64,000 nucleotides of DNA from Actinomadura luzonensis (GTDB lineage: Bacteria > Actinomycetota > Actinomycetes > Streptosporangiales > Streptosporangiaceae), in assembly GCF_022664455.2 (NCBI RefSeq), contig NZ_JAKRKC020000003.1, forward strand, positions 186,001 to 250,000, in the 5' to 3' direction. Under the pieces are notes generated by a model. The model saw only the letters and a list, made by a program, of their open reading frames with translations, did not search any database and was not told the DNA's origin. A program made the translations under genes and the position numbers. Positions 50,820-59,888 of this stretch are shown here, in pieces (position 1 is the first letter of the stretch; every line of letters starts with the position of its first letter).

Positions 50820-52406
50820 TCACTCCAGGGCGTCGAGGAAGCGCGCGGCGGCCGGGGCGGCCACCGCGGAGCCCGCGCCGCCGCCCTCGGCGATCACCGC
50901 GAAGGCCACGTCCCCCTTGTAGCCGATGAACCACGAGTGGGCGGGCGGCTCGGCGCCGGAGCCGTACTCGGCGGTGCCGGTCTTGCCGGCCGTGCCGGCC
51001 GGGAAGCGCACGGCGTGCGCGGTGCCGTCGGTGACGACGGCGGGCATGAGCTTGCGCAGGGCGTCCACCACGGCCGGTTCGAGGGGCCGGGGGCGGTCGT
51101 CCTGGGTGCCGGGCTCGGCCACGACGAGCCGGGGCGGGATCCACGCGCCCGCGGCGATCGCGGCGGCCACGGAGGCCATGTTGAGCGGGCTCGCCAGCAC
51201 CCGGCCCTGGCCGATCGAGGCGGAGGCGAGGTCGGTGTCGTCCTTGGGGTCGGGGAACTCGGCCCGCACGGCGGGCACGCCCGGCGTGATCGGCGCGCCG
51301 AAGCCGAAGCTCCGCGCGACCTCGGCCAGCCGGCCGCCCTTCAGCGAGCGCACGCTCATCTCCCCGAACGTGGTGTTGCACGAGTGCGCGAAGGCGTCCT
51401 GGAAGCTGAGCGTGCCGAAGTCCTCGAACCCGGCGTTGTGGAACGGGAACCCGCCGATGTTCTTCTCGGCCGGGCAGGTCACCCGCTCGCTGGGCGAGAC
51501 CCCGTCCGCGACCAGCGCCGACGCGGTCACCACCTTGAACGTCGAACCCGGCGGGTACGTGCCGAGCAGCGCCCGGTTGAACCCGCCCGGCTTGTTGACC
51601 ACGGCCAGGATCTCCCCCGTCGAGGCCCGCAGCGCCACCAGCGAGGCGGGCTGCCCGACGTCCTCGAGGGCGGCCGCTCCCGCGCGGTGCACGGCCAGGT
51701 CGAGGGTGGTTCTGAGCGGCCGCACGCCGGCCGCCTTCGCCACCGTCCTGACCGCCTTGCCGTCCTCGTAGAGGTCGATGCGGGCGCGGCCCTGGGCCTT
51801 GAAGCGGTCGGGGTAGGTCTGCCTGATGCCCTCGACGAGCTGCTGCACCGAGCCGGGCGCGTCCGGGGTGTTGACCGGTGTGCCGTCGGCGGCGAGGACC
51901 TGCAGCGGGTCACCCTGCTCGGCGATCACCCGCAGGCCGCGGCCGGCGGTGGTGAGCAGCGGGTGCAGGGCGGCCGGGGTCCAGGCGACCTTCCAGGCGC
52001 GGTCGCGCTCGACGAGCCGGATCCGGCCGTCGTACTCCCAGTCCCGGACGCCGGACAGCCTGGCGTGGAAGGACAGGTAGCCGTCGTCGTCCGGCCCGTT
52101 GTCGGCGAAGGGGCCGTCGCTGATCGAGCGGGTGAAGCTCGCCTGGGTGACCTTGAGGTCGGCGCGGAAGCGCTCCAGCCGGCTCTCGAAGCCGGCCGGC
52201 GGGTCGGCGACGAGGGCCCGCATCGTCGCGTAGTCCTGGGCGGTCCAGGCGGCGAGGTAGCGGTCGGCGGTCTCCTCGGGCGTGCCCTCGGTGCGCAGCG
52301 CCCAGATCACGCCGCCCGCGGCGACGGCCGGGACCAGGAGCCCGGCGAGCAGCCAGGGCCGCCGACGGCGTCTTCTTCCATAAATCGTCCCCGTTTGTGG
52401 TGCCAT
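50820..52406 (-). CDS. penicillin-binding protein (transpeptidase), intact
   Basis: 528 residues. One N-terminal membrane helix (about 15-37) after a run of arginines, a MecA_N-like NTF2 domain (about 40-150), a linker domain, and a transpeptidase domain with SxxK (PPGSTFKVV), SxN (HSCNTT) and KTG (AGKTGTAEYG) all intact. A class B-like enzyme that cross-links peptidoglycan outside the membrane; it is related in full length to the motif-less homologue at 24515-26410. MecA_N-type PBPs often have low beta-lactam affinity. The ATG at 52406 lacks a clear ribosome site. Divergent from LysR by 87 bases. Confidence 0.92.
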   Translation of the reverse strand: MAPQTGTIYGRRRRRRPWLLAGLLVPAVAAGGVIWALRTEGTPEETADRYLAAWTAQDYATMRALVADPPAGFESRLERFRADLKVTQASFTRSISDGPFADNGPDDDGYLSFHARLSGVRDWEYDGRIRLVERDRAWKVAWTPAALHPLLTTAGRGLRVIAEQGDPLQVLAADGTPVNTPDAPGSVQQLVEGIRQTYPDRFKAQGRARIDLYEDGKAVRTVAKAAGVRPLRTTLDLAVHRAGAAALEDVGQPASLVALRASTGEILAVVNKPGGFNRALLGTYPPGSTFKVVTASALVADGVSPSERVTCPAEKNIGGFPFHNAGFEDFGTLSFQDAFAHSCNTTFGEMSVRSLKGGRLAEVARSFGFGAPITPGVPAVRAEFPDPKDDTDLASASIGQGRVLASPLNMASVAAAIAAGAWIPPRLVVAEPGTQDDRPRPLEPAVVDALRKLMPAVVTDGTAHAVRFPAGTAGKTGTAEYGSGAEPPAHSWFIGYKGDVAFAVIAEGGGAGSAVAAPAAARFLDALE

Positions 52407-52493
52407 ACGGCTGAGCAGACCAGAGGAGGAACAGAGGTGTCCAATACTGATATGACGCTCCACAAGTTATAAATCTGGATATAGTGGCTGGTC

Positions 52494-53411
52494 GTGGACC
52501 TCGTGCGACATCTTCGCTACTTCGTCGCGGTGGCCGAGGAGCTGCACTTCGGCAACGCCGCCATCCGGCTCGGCATGGCCCAGCCGCCGCTCAGCCAGCG
52601 CATCAAACGGCTGGAGGAGGAGCTCGGCACCCGCCTGTTCGACCGCTCGGCCCGCCAGGTGCGCCTGACCGAGTCCGGCCGGCTGCTGCTCGGCGAGGCC
52701 CGCGAGATCATCACCCGGGTCGACCGGCTGCACGAGCTGGCCCGCCAGGGCCAGGGCACGGTGTTGCGGGTCGGCGTCCCGCCCGACCTGGCCGCCGCCG
52801 TCATCGCGGCCCTGGTCGCCGGCTTCCGCGCCGCCAGCCCCGAGGTACGCCTCGCGCCCGCCGAGATCTGGACCGCCGACCAGGTGACCGCCCTGGCCGA
52901 GGGGACGATCGACGTCGGCCTGGTCAGGCACCCGGTCGCGGCGCCCGGGCTGCGCTTCGGCGAGGTGCTGGTGCAGGTCCAGGGCGTGCTGCTGCCGGCC
53001 GGCGACCCGCTGGCCGGCGTGGGCGAGGTGCACCTGGCCGACCTCGCCGGGCGCGAGCTGCTGATGCCGCCGAAGGAGGGCGAGCCCGGCCTGCACGCCG
53101 AGGTGCTGGCCGAGTGCCGCCGCCACGGCTACGTGCCGCCGCGGGTGCACCAGGGCACCGGGCTGGGGCTGGTGCTGGCCGGCGCGGCGGTGGCGTTCGG
53201 CCCCCGCACGGAGGCGCCGGGGCTGGCCTGGCGGCCGCTGCCAGGCTCGCCGATCACGTCCCGGGTCTCCACGGCCTGGCGCGTGGAGACGGCCGCGGCC
53301 GGTGACTTCTCGGCCGTCGCCGCACGAACCCTGAAGGAGAGCGCCGGTATGACCGACGAGGGCGCCGTGCCCGCGCGGCGCGTCAGCCGCAGGCCGGGGA
53401 TGTGGGCATGA
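52494..53411 (+). CDS. LysR-family transcriptional regulator (BlaA-like position)
   Basis: 305 residues. N-terminal winged helix (LRYFVAVAEELHFGNAAIRLGMAQPPLSQRIKRLEEELGTRLFDRS) and a periplasmic-binding-like effector domain (about 90-270). The GTG at 52494 is 8 bases after TATAGT (52480-52485), so the transcript would be leaderless. The stop overlaps the next gene's ATG. A LysR gene coupled to a cytoplasmic beta-lactamase-like gene matches blaA-blaB of Streptomyces cacaoi, where both are needed to induce beta-lactamase; here the divergent neighbour is a penicillin-binding protein. Confidence 0.9.
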   Translation: MDLVRHLRYFVAVAEELHFGNAAIRLGMAQPPLSQRIKRLEEELGTRLFDRSARQVRLTESGRLLLGEAREIITRVDRLHELARQGQGTVLRVGVPPDLAAAVIAALVAGFRAASPEVRLAPAEIWTADQVTALAEGTIDVGLVRHPVAAPGLRFGEVLVQVQGVLLPAGDPLAGVGEVHLADLAGRELLMPPKEGEPGLHAEVLAECRRHGYVPPRVHQGTGLGLVLAGAAVAFGPRTEAPGLAWRPLPGSPITSRVSTAWRVETAAAGDFSAVAARTLKESAGMTDEGAVPARRVSRRPGMWA

Positions 53412-54280
53412 CCGGCGCCGGGGCCGCCGGGCCGGGCTTCGAGGCGCTGTTCCGGGCCGCGGGCGTCACCGGCTGGATCCACGCGGCCGACCTCGACACC
53501 GGGCGGGAGGTCGGGCACGGGTCGGACGAGCCGCAGCCGACGGCGTCGATGTACAAGGTGCCGCTGCTGGTGGAGCTGTGCCGGCAGGCCGACGCCGGGC
53601 TGCTCGACCCGGCCGAGCGGGTCACGGTGCCGGCCGCCGGCCGCTCGCAGGGGCCGACGGGCATCGCGGTCATGCTCGACGACGTGACGATCTCGCTGCG
53701 CGACCTGGCGTACCTGATGATCGCGGTGAGCGACAACACGGCGGCCGACACGCTGCTGCGGCGGGTCGGGCGGGACGCGGTGAACGCGATGCTGGAGGCG
53801 TACGGGCTGGGCGCCACGCGGGTGCGGCAGAGCAGCGCCGAGATCAACGCGAGCATGGCGGCCGACGCCGGGCACGGGTGGCCGTACCTGGACCCGGAGG
53901 AGGTGGCCCGGATGCGCGCACTCGACCCGGCGCGGGGCAACGTGAGCACGGCCAGGGAGATGACCCGGCTGTTCGGGCTCATCTGGCGCGACGAGATCGC
54001 CTCGGCGGCGTCCTGCGCCTGGATGCGCGGCGTGCTCAACATGCAGGTGTGGCCGCACCGGCTGGCCTCCGGCTTCCCGTACGACGACGTGGCCGTCAGC
54101 GGCAAGACCGGCACGCTGCCGACGCTCCGCACCGAGTCGGGCGTGGTCGAGTACCCCGACGGCGGGCGGTACGCGGTGGCCGTCTTCACCCGCTCCTTCG
54201 CCACGGCGCTCAACCAGCCGCGCGCCGACGCGGTGATCGGCACAGCCGCGCGTATGGCGGTGGACCACCTGAGGCGGTAG
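53408..54280 (+). CDS. cytoplasmic beta-lactamase-like protein lacking Glu166 (BlaB-like)
   Basis: 290 residues with a class A beta-lactamase fold. Motifs SMYK (Ser47, Lys50), SDN (108-110) and KTG (233-235) are intact. By counting from SDN, the omega-loop ExxLN is SAEIN, so Ser143 replaces the Glu166 general base needed for deacylation. No signal peptide: the protein starts MTGAGAAGPGFEAL, so it stays in the cytoplasm. It could bind beta-lactams or muropeptides as a slow-releasing sensor, like S. cacaoi BlaB, rather than destroy them. ATG overlaps the LysR stop (ATGA). Confidence 0.85.
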   Translation: MTGAGAAGPGFEALFRAAGVTGWIHAADLDTGREVGHGSDEPQPTASMYKVPLLVELCRQADAGLLDPAERVTVPAAGRSQGPTGIAVMLDDVTISLRDLAYLMIAVSDNTAADTLLRRVGRDAVNAMLEAYGLGATRVRQSSAEINASMAADAGHGWPYLDPEEVARMRALDPARGNVSTAREMTRLFGLIWRDEIASAASCAWMRGVLNMQVWPHRLASGFPYDDVAVSGKTGTLPTLRTESGVVEYPDGGRYAVAVFTRSFATALNQPRADAVIGTAARMAVDHLRR

Positions 54281-54330
54281 CTAGTTATGTGGGGGGTAGA
54301 GGTAGGACTCTCCATTGAACGGGCGACAGG

Positions 54331-56301
54331 ATGGGGCACATGGTTGCTGAGGGCGAGCTTCTGTGGGAACCGGGCGAAGAGGTGGTCGCGCGGGCGAGGC
54401 TGACCCGCTACCTGGAGTGGCTGGGCCGGCCGGGTGACGACTACGAGAGCCTGTGGCGCTGGTCGGTGGACGAGCCGGCCGCGTTCTGGACCTCGATCTG
54501 GGAGCACTTCGACGTGGTCGGCGAGCGCGGCGACGGCCCGGCGCTGTCCGGCGCGATGCCGCGGGCGCGCTGGTTCGCGGGCGCGCGGCTCAACTACGCC
54601 GAGAACGCCCTGCGCCACGCCGAGGGCACCGCGATGATCTTCGTCTCGGAGGACGGCGCCCGCCAGGAGCTGACCTTCGCCGAGCTGCGCGAGGAGGTCG
54701 CCCGGGTGCGGGCCGGGCTGGTCCGCCTCGGCGTGACGCGCGGCGACCGGGTGGCCGGCTACCTGCCGAACATCCCGCAGGCCCTCATCGCCTTCCTCGC
54801 CACCGCCTCGCTGGGGGCGATCTGGTCGGCCGGCTCCCCCGACTTCGGGGTGCCGAGCATCGTCGACCGGTTCCGGCAGATCGCGCCCAAGGTGCTCATC
54901 GCGGTCGACGGCTACCACTACAACGGCAGGAGCTACGACCGCTCGGCCGCGGTCAACGAGATCGCCGCCGCGCTGCCCTCGCTGCGCGCCACCGTGTGGA
55001 TCCCCTACCTGGCGGCGGCCGAGGAGGGCCGGGCCCCGCAGCAGGCCGAGCCCCTTCCGCTGCACACCCGGCAGGTGCCGCACGGCCAGGTGGTGGGATG
55101 GGAGGGGCTGCGCGCGGAGGAGGCGCCGCTGGAGTTCGAGCGGGTGCCGTTCGACCACCCCTTGTGGATCCTCTACTCCAGCGGCACGACCGGGCTGCCC
55201 AAGCCGATCGTGCACGGCCACGGCGGCATCGTGCTGGAGCACCTGAAGTCGCTCTCCTTCCACCAGGACCTGGGCGAGGGGGATGTGTTCTTCTGGTACA
55301 CCACCACTGGCTGGATGATGTGGAACTACCTCGTCGGCGCCCTGCTGGTGGGGGCCACGGCGGTCCTGTACGACGGCTCGGCCGCCCATCCCTCCCCCGC
55401 CGCGCTGTGGCGGATCGCCGACTCGGAGGGGGTCACCTACTTCGGCACCGGGGCGCCGTACATCATGGCCTCGCTGAAGGCCGGCATCCGGCCCACCGGG
55501 CTGGAACGGCTGCGCGGGGTCGGCTCGACCGGGTCGCCGCTGCCGCCCGAGGGGTTCGCCTGGGTGACCGCCGAGCTGCCCGGGGTGCCGGTGGGGTCGT
55601 TCTCCGGCGGCACGGACGTGTGCACCGGCTTCGTCGGGGCGACCGTGCTGCACCCGATCCGGGCGGGCATCATCCCGTGCCGGTCGCTGGGGGCGAAGGT
55701 GGAGGCGTACGACCCGGCGGGCAAGCCCGTCACGGGCGAGGTGGGCGAGCTGGTGATCACGCGGCCCATGCCGTCGATGCCGGTGATGTTCTGGAACGAC
55801 CCGGACGGCGAGCGGTACGCCGAGAGCTACTTCGACGTCTATCCCGGCGTGTGGCGGCACGGCGACTGGATCAAGATCAACGAGGACGGGAGCTGCGTCA
55901 TCTACGGCCGCTCCGACTCCACCCTGAACCGGGGCGGCGTGCGCATGGGCACCAGCGAGTTCTACCGGGTGGTCGAGCGGTTCGAGGAGGTCGCCGACAG
56001 CCTGGTGATCGACACCGGGCAGCTCGGCCAGGAGGGCCGGCTGCTGCTGTACGTGACGCTGGCCGAGGGCGCCGAGCTGAGCGGGACGCTGGAGCGGGCG
56101 CTGTGCGACGCGCTGCGCACCGAGCTGTCGCCGCGCCACGTGCCGAACGAGATCCGGGTGGTGCCCGGCATCCCGCGCACGCTGTCGGGCAAGAAGCTGG
56201 AGGTGCCGGTGCGCAAGATCCTGCTGGGCACGCCGGTGGAGCAGGCGGCCAACCCCGACGCCATGGCGAACCCGGAGGTGCTGCGGCACTTCCAGCCGTG
56301 A
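54331..56301 (+). CDS. acetoacetyl-CoA synthetase
   Basis: 656 residues. Acetoacetate-CoA ligase layout: an N-terminal extension before the adenylation core (LWEPGEEVVARARLTRYLEWL), ATP loop LYSSGTTGLPKPIVHGHGG, HGDWIKINEDGS, and the C-terminal lysine in TLSGKKLEVPVRKIL. It activates acetoacetate to acetoacetyl-CoA with ATP, linking ketone bodies and polymer breakdown to primary metabolism. An ATG at 54340 is an alternative start. It lies 50 bases after the beta-lactamase-like gene but shows no functional link to it. Confidence 0.92.
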   Translation: MGHMVAEGELLWEPGEEVVARARLTRYLEWLGRPGDDYESLWRWSVDEPAAFWTSIWEHFDVVGERGDGPALSGAMPRARWFAGARLNYAENALRHAEGTAMIFVSEDGARQELTFAELREEVARVRAGLVRLGVTRGDRVAGYLPNIPQALIAFLATASLGAIWSAGSPDFGVPSIVDRFRQIAPKVLIAVDGYHYNGRSYDRSAAVNEIAAALPSLRATVWIPYLAAAEEGRAPQQAEPLPLHTRQVPHGQVVGWEGLRAEEAPLEFERVPFDHPLWILYSSGTTGLPKPIVHGHGGIVLEHLKSLSFHQDLGEGDVFFWYTTTGWMMWNYLVGALLVGATAVLYDGSAAHPSPAALWRIADSEGVTYFGTGAPYIMASLKAGIRPTGLERLRGVGSTGSPLPPEGFAWVTAELPGVPVGSFSGGTDVCTGFVGATVLHPIRAGIIPCRSLGAKVEAYDPAGKPVTGEVGELVITRPMPSMPVMFWNDPDGERYAESYFDVYPGVWRHGDWIKINEDGSCVIYGRSDSTLNRGGVRMGTSEFYRVVERFEEVADSLVIDTGQLGQEGRLLLYVTLAEGAELSGTLERALCDALRTELSPRHVPNEIRVVPGIPRTLSGKKLEVPVRKILLGTPVEQAANPDAMANPEVLRHFQP

Positions 56302-56352
56302 AGATCCACCATTGACGGGCCGCCGTCCCCTGAAATACCGTCCTCCCACTGC

Positions 56353-56366
56353 TTAAAACGATTTTG
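56353..56366. promoter_or_regulatory. AT-rich near-palindrome upstream of the rhamnose-type importer
   Basis: AAAACGATTTT with a central CG resembles LacI-family operators (central CG flanked by A/T arms). It lies 16 bases before the importer ATPase start and stands out from the GC-rich surroundings. No LacI/DeoR regulator gene is adjacent within the window. Confidence 0.4.
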
Positions 56367-56381
56367 CCGGGAGTGCGGCCG

Positions 56382-57878
56382 ATGGAGGAAACTCCCGTCC
56401 TGTCCCTCTCACAGGTCAGCAAGGCGTTCGGCGCGGTCCGCGCCGTCCGCGAGGTCACTCTGGAGCTGCGCGCCGGCGAGACGCACGCCCTCGCCGGCGA
56501 GAACGGCGCGGGCAAGTCCACGCTCGTGAAGATCCTGTCGGGCGTGCACCGGCCCGACTCGGGCCAGATCCTGCTCGACGGCCGGCCGGTGGAGTTCGCC
56601 GGCCCGGCCGACGCGCAGGAGGCCGGGGTGGCGGTCATCTACCAGGAGCCCACCCTGTTCCCCGACCTGTCGGTCATGGAGAACATCTTCATGGGCCGCC
56701 AGCCGCGCCGCCGCCTCGGGCTCGACCGGCGGGCCATGCGCGCCTCGGCCGCCGAGCTGTTCGGCCGCCTCGGCGTGCACCTCGACCCCGACCGGCCGGC
56801 CCGCGGCCTGTCCATCGCCGACCAGCAGCTCGTCGAGATCGCCAAGGCCCTGTCGCGGCGCGCCCGGGTGCTGGTCATGGACGAGCCCACCGCCGCCCTG
56901 TCCGGCCAGGAGGTCGCCCGGCTGTTCGGCGTGGCCGGGACGCTGCGCGAGCAGGGCGCGGCGCTGCTGTTCATCTCGCACCGGCTGGAGGAGATCTTCG
57001 CCCTGTGCCAGCGGGTGACGACCCTGCGGGACGGCGCGCTCGTGGCGAGCGACCCCATCGCCGGCCTCACCCCCGACGACCTGGTCCGCCGCATGGTCGG
57101 CCGGGAGCTCGCGGCCCTGTTCCCCAAGCAGGACAGCACGGCCGGCGAGGTGGCGCTCCGAGTGCGCCGGCTCACCCGCGAGGGCGTGTTCACCGACGTC
57201 TCCTTCGAGGTGCGGCACGGCGAGATCGTCGCCCTGGCCGGGCTGGTCGGCGCCGGGCGCAGCGAGGTCGCGCGGGCGGTGTTCGGCATCGACCGGTGGG
57301 ACGCGGGCGGCGTCGAGGTGGACGGCAGGCCGCTGCGCCCGGCCAGCCCCACGGCCGCCATGGCGGCCGGCCTCGCCCTGGTGCCCGAGGACCGCCGCCA
57401 GCAGGGCCTGGTCATGGACCTGTCCATCGAGCGCAACATCGGCCTGACCGGGCTGTCCGCGCTGCGCCGCGGGCCGCTGATCTCGCGGCCGGCCGAGCGG
57501 GAGCGGGCCAGGGACTGGGCGGTGCGGCTGCGGCTGAAGTTCGCCCGGCTGAGCGACCCGGTGAACGTGTTGTCCGGCGGCAACCAGCAGAAGGTGGTGC
57601 TGGCCAAGTGGCTGGCCCGCGCGCCGTCGGTGCTCATCGTGGACGAGCCCACCCGCGGCATCGACGTCGGCACCAAGGCCGAGGTGCACCGGCTGCTGTC
57701 GGAGCTGGCGGCGAGCGGGGTGGCGGTGCTGATGATCTCCTCCGAGCTGCCCGAGGTGCTCGGCATGGCCGACCGGGTGCTCGTCATGCACGAGGGGCGG
57801 CTGGTGGCCGAGCTGGACCGGGCCGAGGCGTCCGAGGAGCGCGTCATGGCCGCCGCGACCGGAAGGAGCGCCCCGTGA
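56382..57878 (+). CDS. rhaT: sugar ABC importer ATPase, rhamnose type
   Basis: 498 residues with two ATPase domains (GENGAGKST and [15 protein letters not shown] in the first; degenerate [16 protein letters not shown] and [16 protein letters not shown] in the second), as in RbsA/RhaT/LsrA-type carbohydrate importers. Couples ATP hydrolysis to uptake through the two permeases that follow. Start ATG at 56382 with GGGAG upstream. The downstream binding protein resembles RhaS, so rhamnose is the best guess; autoinducer-2 or other deoxysugars are possible. Confidence 0.9.
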   Translation: MEETPVLSLSQVSKAFGAVRAVREVTLELRAGETHALAGENGAGKSTLVKILSGVHRPDSGQILLDGRPVEFAGPADAQEAGVAVIYQEPTLFPDLSVMENIFMGRQPRRRLGLDRRAMRASAAELFGRLGVHLDPDRPARGLSIADQQLVEIAKALSRRARVLVMDEPTAALSGQEVARLFGVAGTLREQGAALLFISHRLEEIFALCQRVTTLRDGALVASDPIAGLTPDDLVRRMVGRELAALFPKQDSTAGEVALRVRRLTREGVFTDVSFEVRHGEIVALAGLVGAGRSEVARAVFGIDRWDAGGVEVDGRPLRPASPTAAMAAGLALVPEDRRQQGLVMDLSIERNIGLTGLSALRRGPLISRPAERERARDWAVRLRLKFARLSDPVNVLSGGNQQKVVLAKWLARAPSVLIVDEPTRGIDVGTKAEVHRLLSELAASGVAVLMISSELPEVLGMADRVLVMHEGRLVAELDRAEASEERVMAAATGRSAP

Positions 57879-58924
57879 GCAGCCCCGTGAGCAGCCTCGC
57901 CGCGGCCCCGGAGACCGCGCGCCGCAACGGCGCCCGGCGGCTGGCGGACCGGGTGGCGCGGGTGCGCGAGCTCGGCATCGTGGTGGCGCTCGGCGTCCTG
58001 TTCGGCGTCACCGGCGCGGCCAACCCGAGCTTCCTCAGCTACGGCAGCATCCGCGACATCCTGCTCAACTCGGCCATCGTCGCGCTGCTCGCGGTCGGCC
58101 AGACGCTCGTCGTCGTCACCAGGAACGTGGACCTGTCGGTCAGCTCCGTCGTCGGCCTGTCCGCCTTCGGCGGCGCGCTGGTCCTGGCCGACCACCCCGC
58201 CGTGCCGATCCCGGTGGTCATCGCCGGCTGCCTGCTGCTCGGCGCGGCCTGCGGCGCGGTCAACGGGCTGCTGGTCGGCGCGGCCCGGGTGCCCGCCCTG
58301 GTCGCCACCCTCGGCACCCTGTACGCCCTCCGCGGCGTCGACTACGCGTGGGCCGGCAGCCGGCAGGTCAACGCCGCCGACCTGCCGGAGAGCTTCCTCG
58401 CCCTCGGCACCCGCTCGGTGCTCGGCGTCCCCCTGCCGGCGCTGGTCGCCCTGGCCGTGCTGCTCGCGGTCGGCTGGATGCTGCGCAACCTGCGCTCCGG
58501 CCGCGAGCTGTACGCGATCGGCTCCAGCCCCGAGGCGGCCGTGCTGGCCGGCATCCGGGTCCGCCGCCGGGTGCTCGCCGCGTTCGTCGCGAACGGCGCC
58601 CTCGCCGGGCTGGCCGGCGTGCTGTGGGCGGCCCGCTTCGGCACCGTGGACGCCACCGTCGCGACCGGCAAGGAGCTCGACGTGATCGCCGCCGTCGTGG
58701 TGGGCGGCGTCGCCATCTTCGGCGGCAGCGGCACCGTGTACGGCGCCGCGCTCGGCGCGGTCCTGCTGGCCTCCATCACCAGCGCGCTCGCCGTGCTCCG
58801 GGTGGACGCCCTGGCCCAGACCGCGATCAACGGCGCCCTCCTGCTGGCCGCCATCGTCCTCGACCGGCTGCTGGCGCTGCGCGTGGCGGCCGCCCTGCGC
58901 AGGGGGAGGTTCCGTGCGCGCTGA
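57875..58924 (+). CDS. rhaP: sugar ABC importer permease 1 (RhaP/RbsC-like)
   Basis: 349 residues, eight to ten helices of the BPD_transp_2 type, with [24 protein letters not shown], the family motif, and [35 protein letters not shown] near the end. GTG at 57875 overlaps the ATPase stop; GGAAGGAG lies upstream. Works with the second permease as a heterodimer channel. Confidence 0.9.
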   Translation: MSSPVSSLAAAPETARRNGARRLADRVARVRELGIVVALGVLFGVTGAANPSFLSYGSIRDILLNSAIVALLAVGQTLVVVTRNVDLSVSSVVGLSAFGGALVLADHPAVPIPVVIAGCLLLGAACGAVNGLLVGAARVPALVATLGTLYALRGVDYAWAGSRQVNAADLPESFLALGTRSVLGVPLPALVALAVLLAVGWMLRNLRSGRELYAIGSSPEAAVLAGIRVRRRVLAAFVANGALAGLAGVLWAARFGTVDATVATGKELDVIAAVVVGGVAIFGGSGTVYGAALGAVLLASITSALAVLRVDALAQTAINGALLLAAIVLDRLLALRVAAALRRGRFRAR

Positions 58925-59888
58925 CGTGCTGCGCCGCTGGGAGACGCTGATCGTCGTGCTGCTGGCCGGGGTCGCGGTGTGGGCCTCGCTCGCCGTGGAC
59001 AACTTCGCCAACGCCTCGAACGTGTCGTTCCTGCTGCTCGACACCACCGAGATCGCGCTCATGGCGCTGACCATGACGCTGGTGGTCGTGGCGGCCGAGA
59101 TCGACCTGTCCGTGGCCTCCACGCTGGGCCTGTCCTGCGCGGTGCTCGGCACGTTGTGGGACGCCGGGCTGCCGATCGAGGCCATCATGCCGATCTGCCT
59201 GCTGGTGGGCGCGGCGTGCGGCGCGGTCAACGGGCTGCTCGTCACCCGGCTCGGGCTGCCCTCGCTGGCGGTCACGATCGGCACGTTCGCGCTGTTCCGC
59301 GGCCTGGCGTACGTGCTGCTGGGCGGCGAGGCGGTGGCGGACCTGCCGCCCGCGTACACGAGCCTCGCGACCGCCTCGATCGGGCCGGTGCCGCTCGCGA
59401 CGCTGCTGGTCGTGGCGCTGGCCGTGGTGGCGGGCCTGGTGCTGCACGCGACCGGGCTCGGCCGCTCGATCGTGGCGCTCGGCTCGAACGTCGAGGCCGC
59501 GTACTTCTCCGGCGTCCGGGTCAAGCGGATCAAGCTCTGGCTGTTCGTGGCGTCCGGGGTCATGGCGTCGCTGGCGTCCCTGGTCTACACCTTCCGCTAC
59601 GCCAGCGCCCGCGCCGACAACGGCATGGGCCTGGAGCTGGCCGTGGTGGCCGCCGTGCTGCTCGGCGGGGTGTCGATCTTCGGCGGGACGGGCACGCTGC
59701 CCGGCGTCCTGGTCGCGGTGCTGCTGCTCGGCGTCGTGCGCAACGCGCTGATCCTCGCGGACGTGCGCAACGAGGTGCTCAACTTCGTGACGGGCCTGCT
59801 GCTCGTCGCCTCCGTGCTGGCGCCGAACCTGGGGGCGGTCCGGCGGCGGCGTACACCATCACCTGCGGAAGGGAAGTCCGTGACATGA
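58914..59888 (+). CDS. rhaQ: sugar ABC importer permease 2 (RhaQ-like)
   Basis: 324 residues, same family: VVVAAEIDLSVASTLGLSCAVLG, GLGRSIVALGSNVEAAYFSGVRVKR and AVLLGGVSIFGGTGTLPGVLVAVLLLG. GTG start overlaps the end of permease 1 by 11 bases and AGGGGGAGG lies just upstream. Forms the second half of the channel. Confidence 0.9.
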   Translation: MRADVLRRWETLIVVLLAGVAVWASLAVDNFANASNVSFLLLDTTEIALMALTMTLVVVAAEIDLSVASTLGLSCAVLGTLWDAGLPIEAIMPICLLVGAACGAVNGLLVTRLGLPSLAVTIGTFALFRGLAYVLLGGEAVADLPPAYTSLATASIGPVPLATLLVVALAVVAGLVLHATGLGRSIVALGSNVEAAYFSGVRVKRIKLWLFVASGVMASLASLVYTFRYASARADNGMGLELAVVAAVLLGGVSIFGGTGTLPGVLVAVLLLGVVRNALILADVRNEVLNFVTGLLLVASVLAPNLGAVRRRRTPSPAEGKSVT

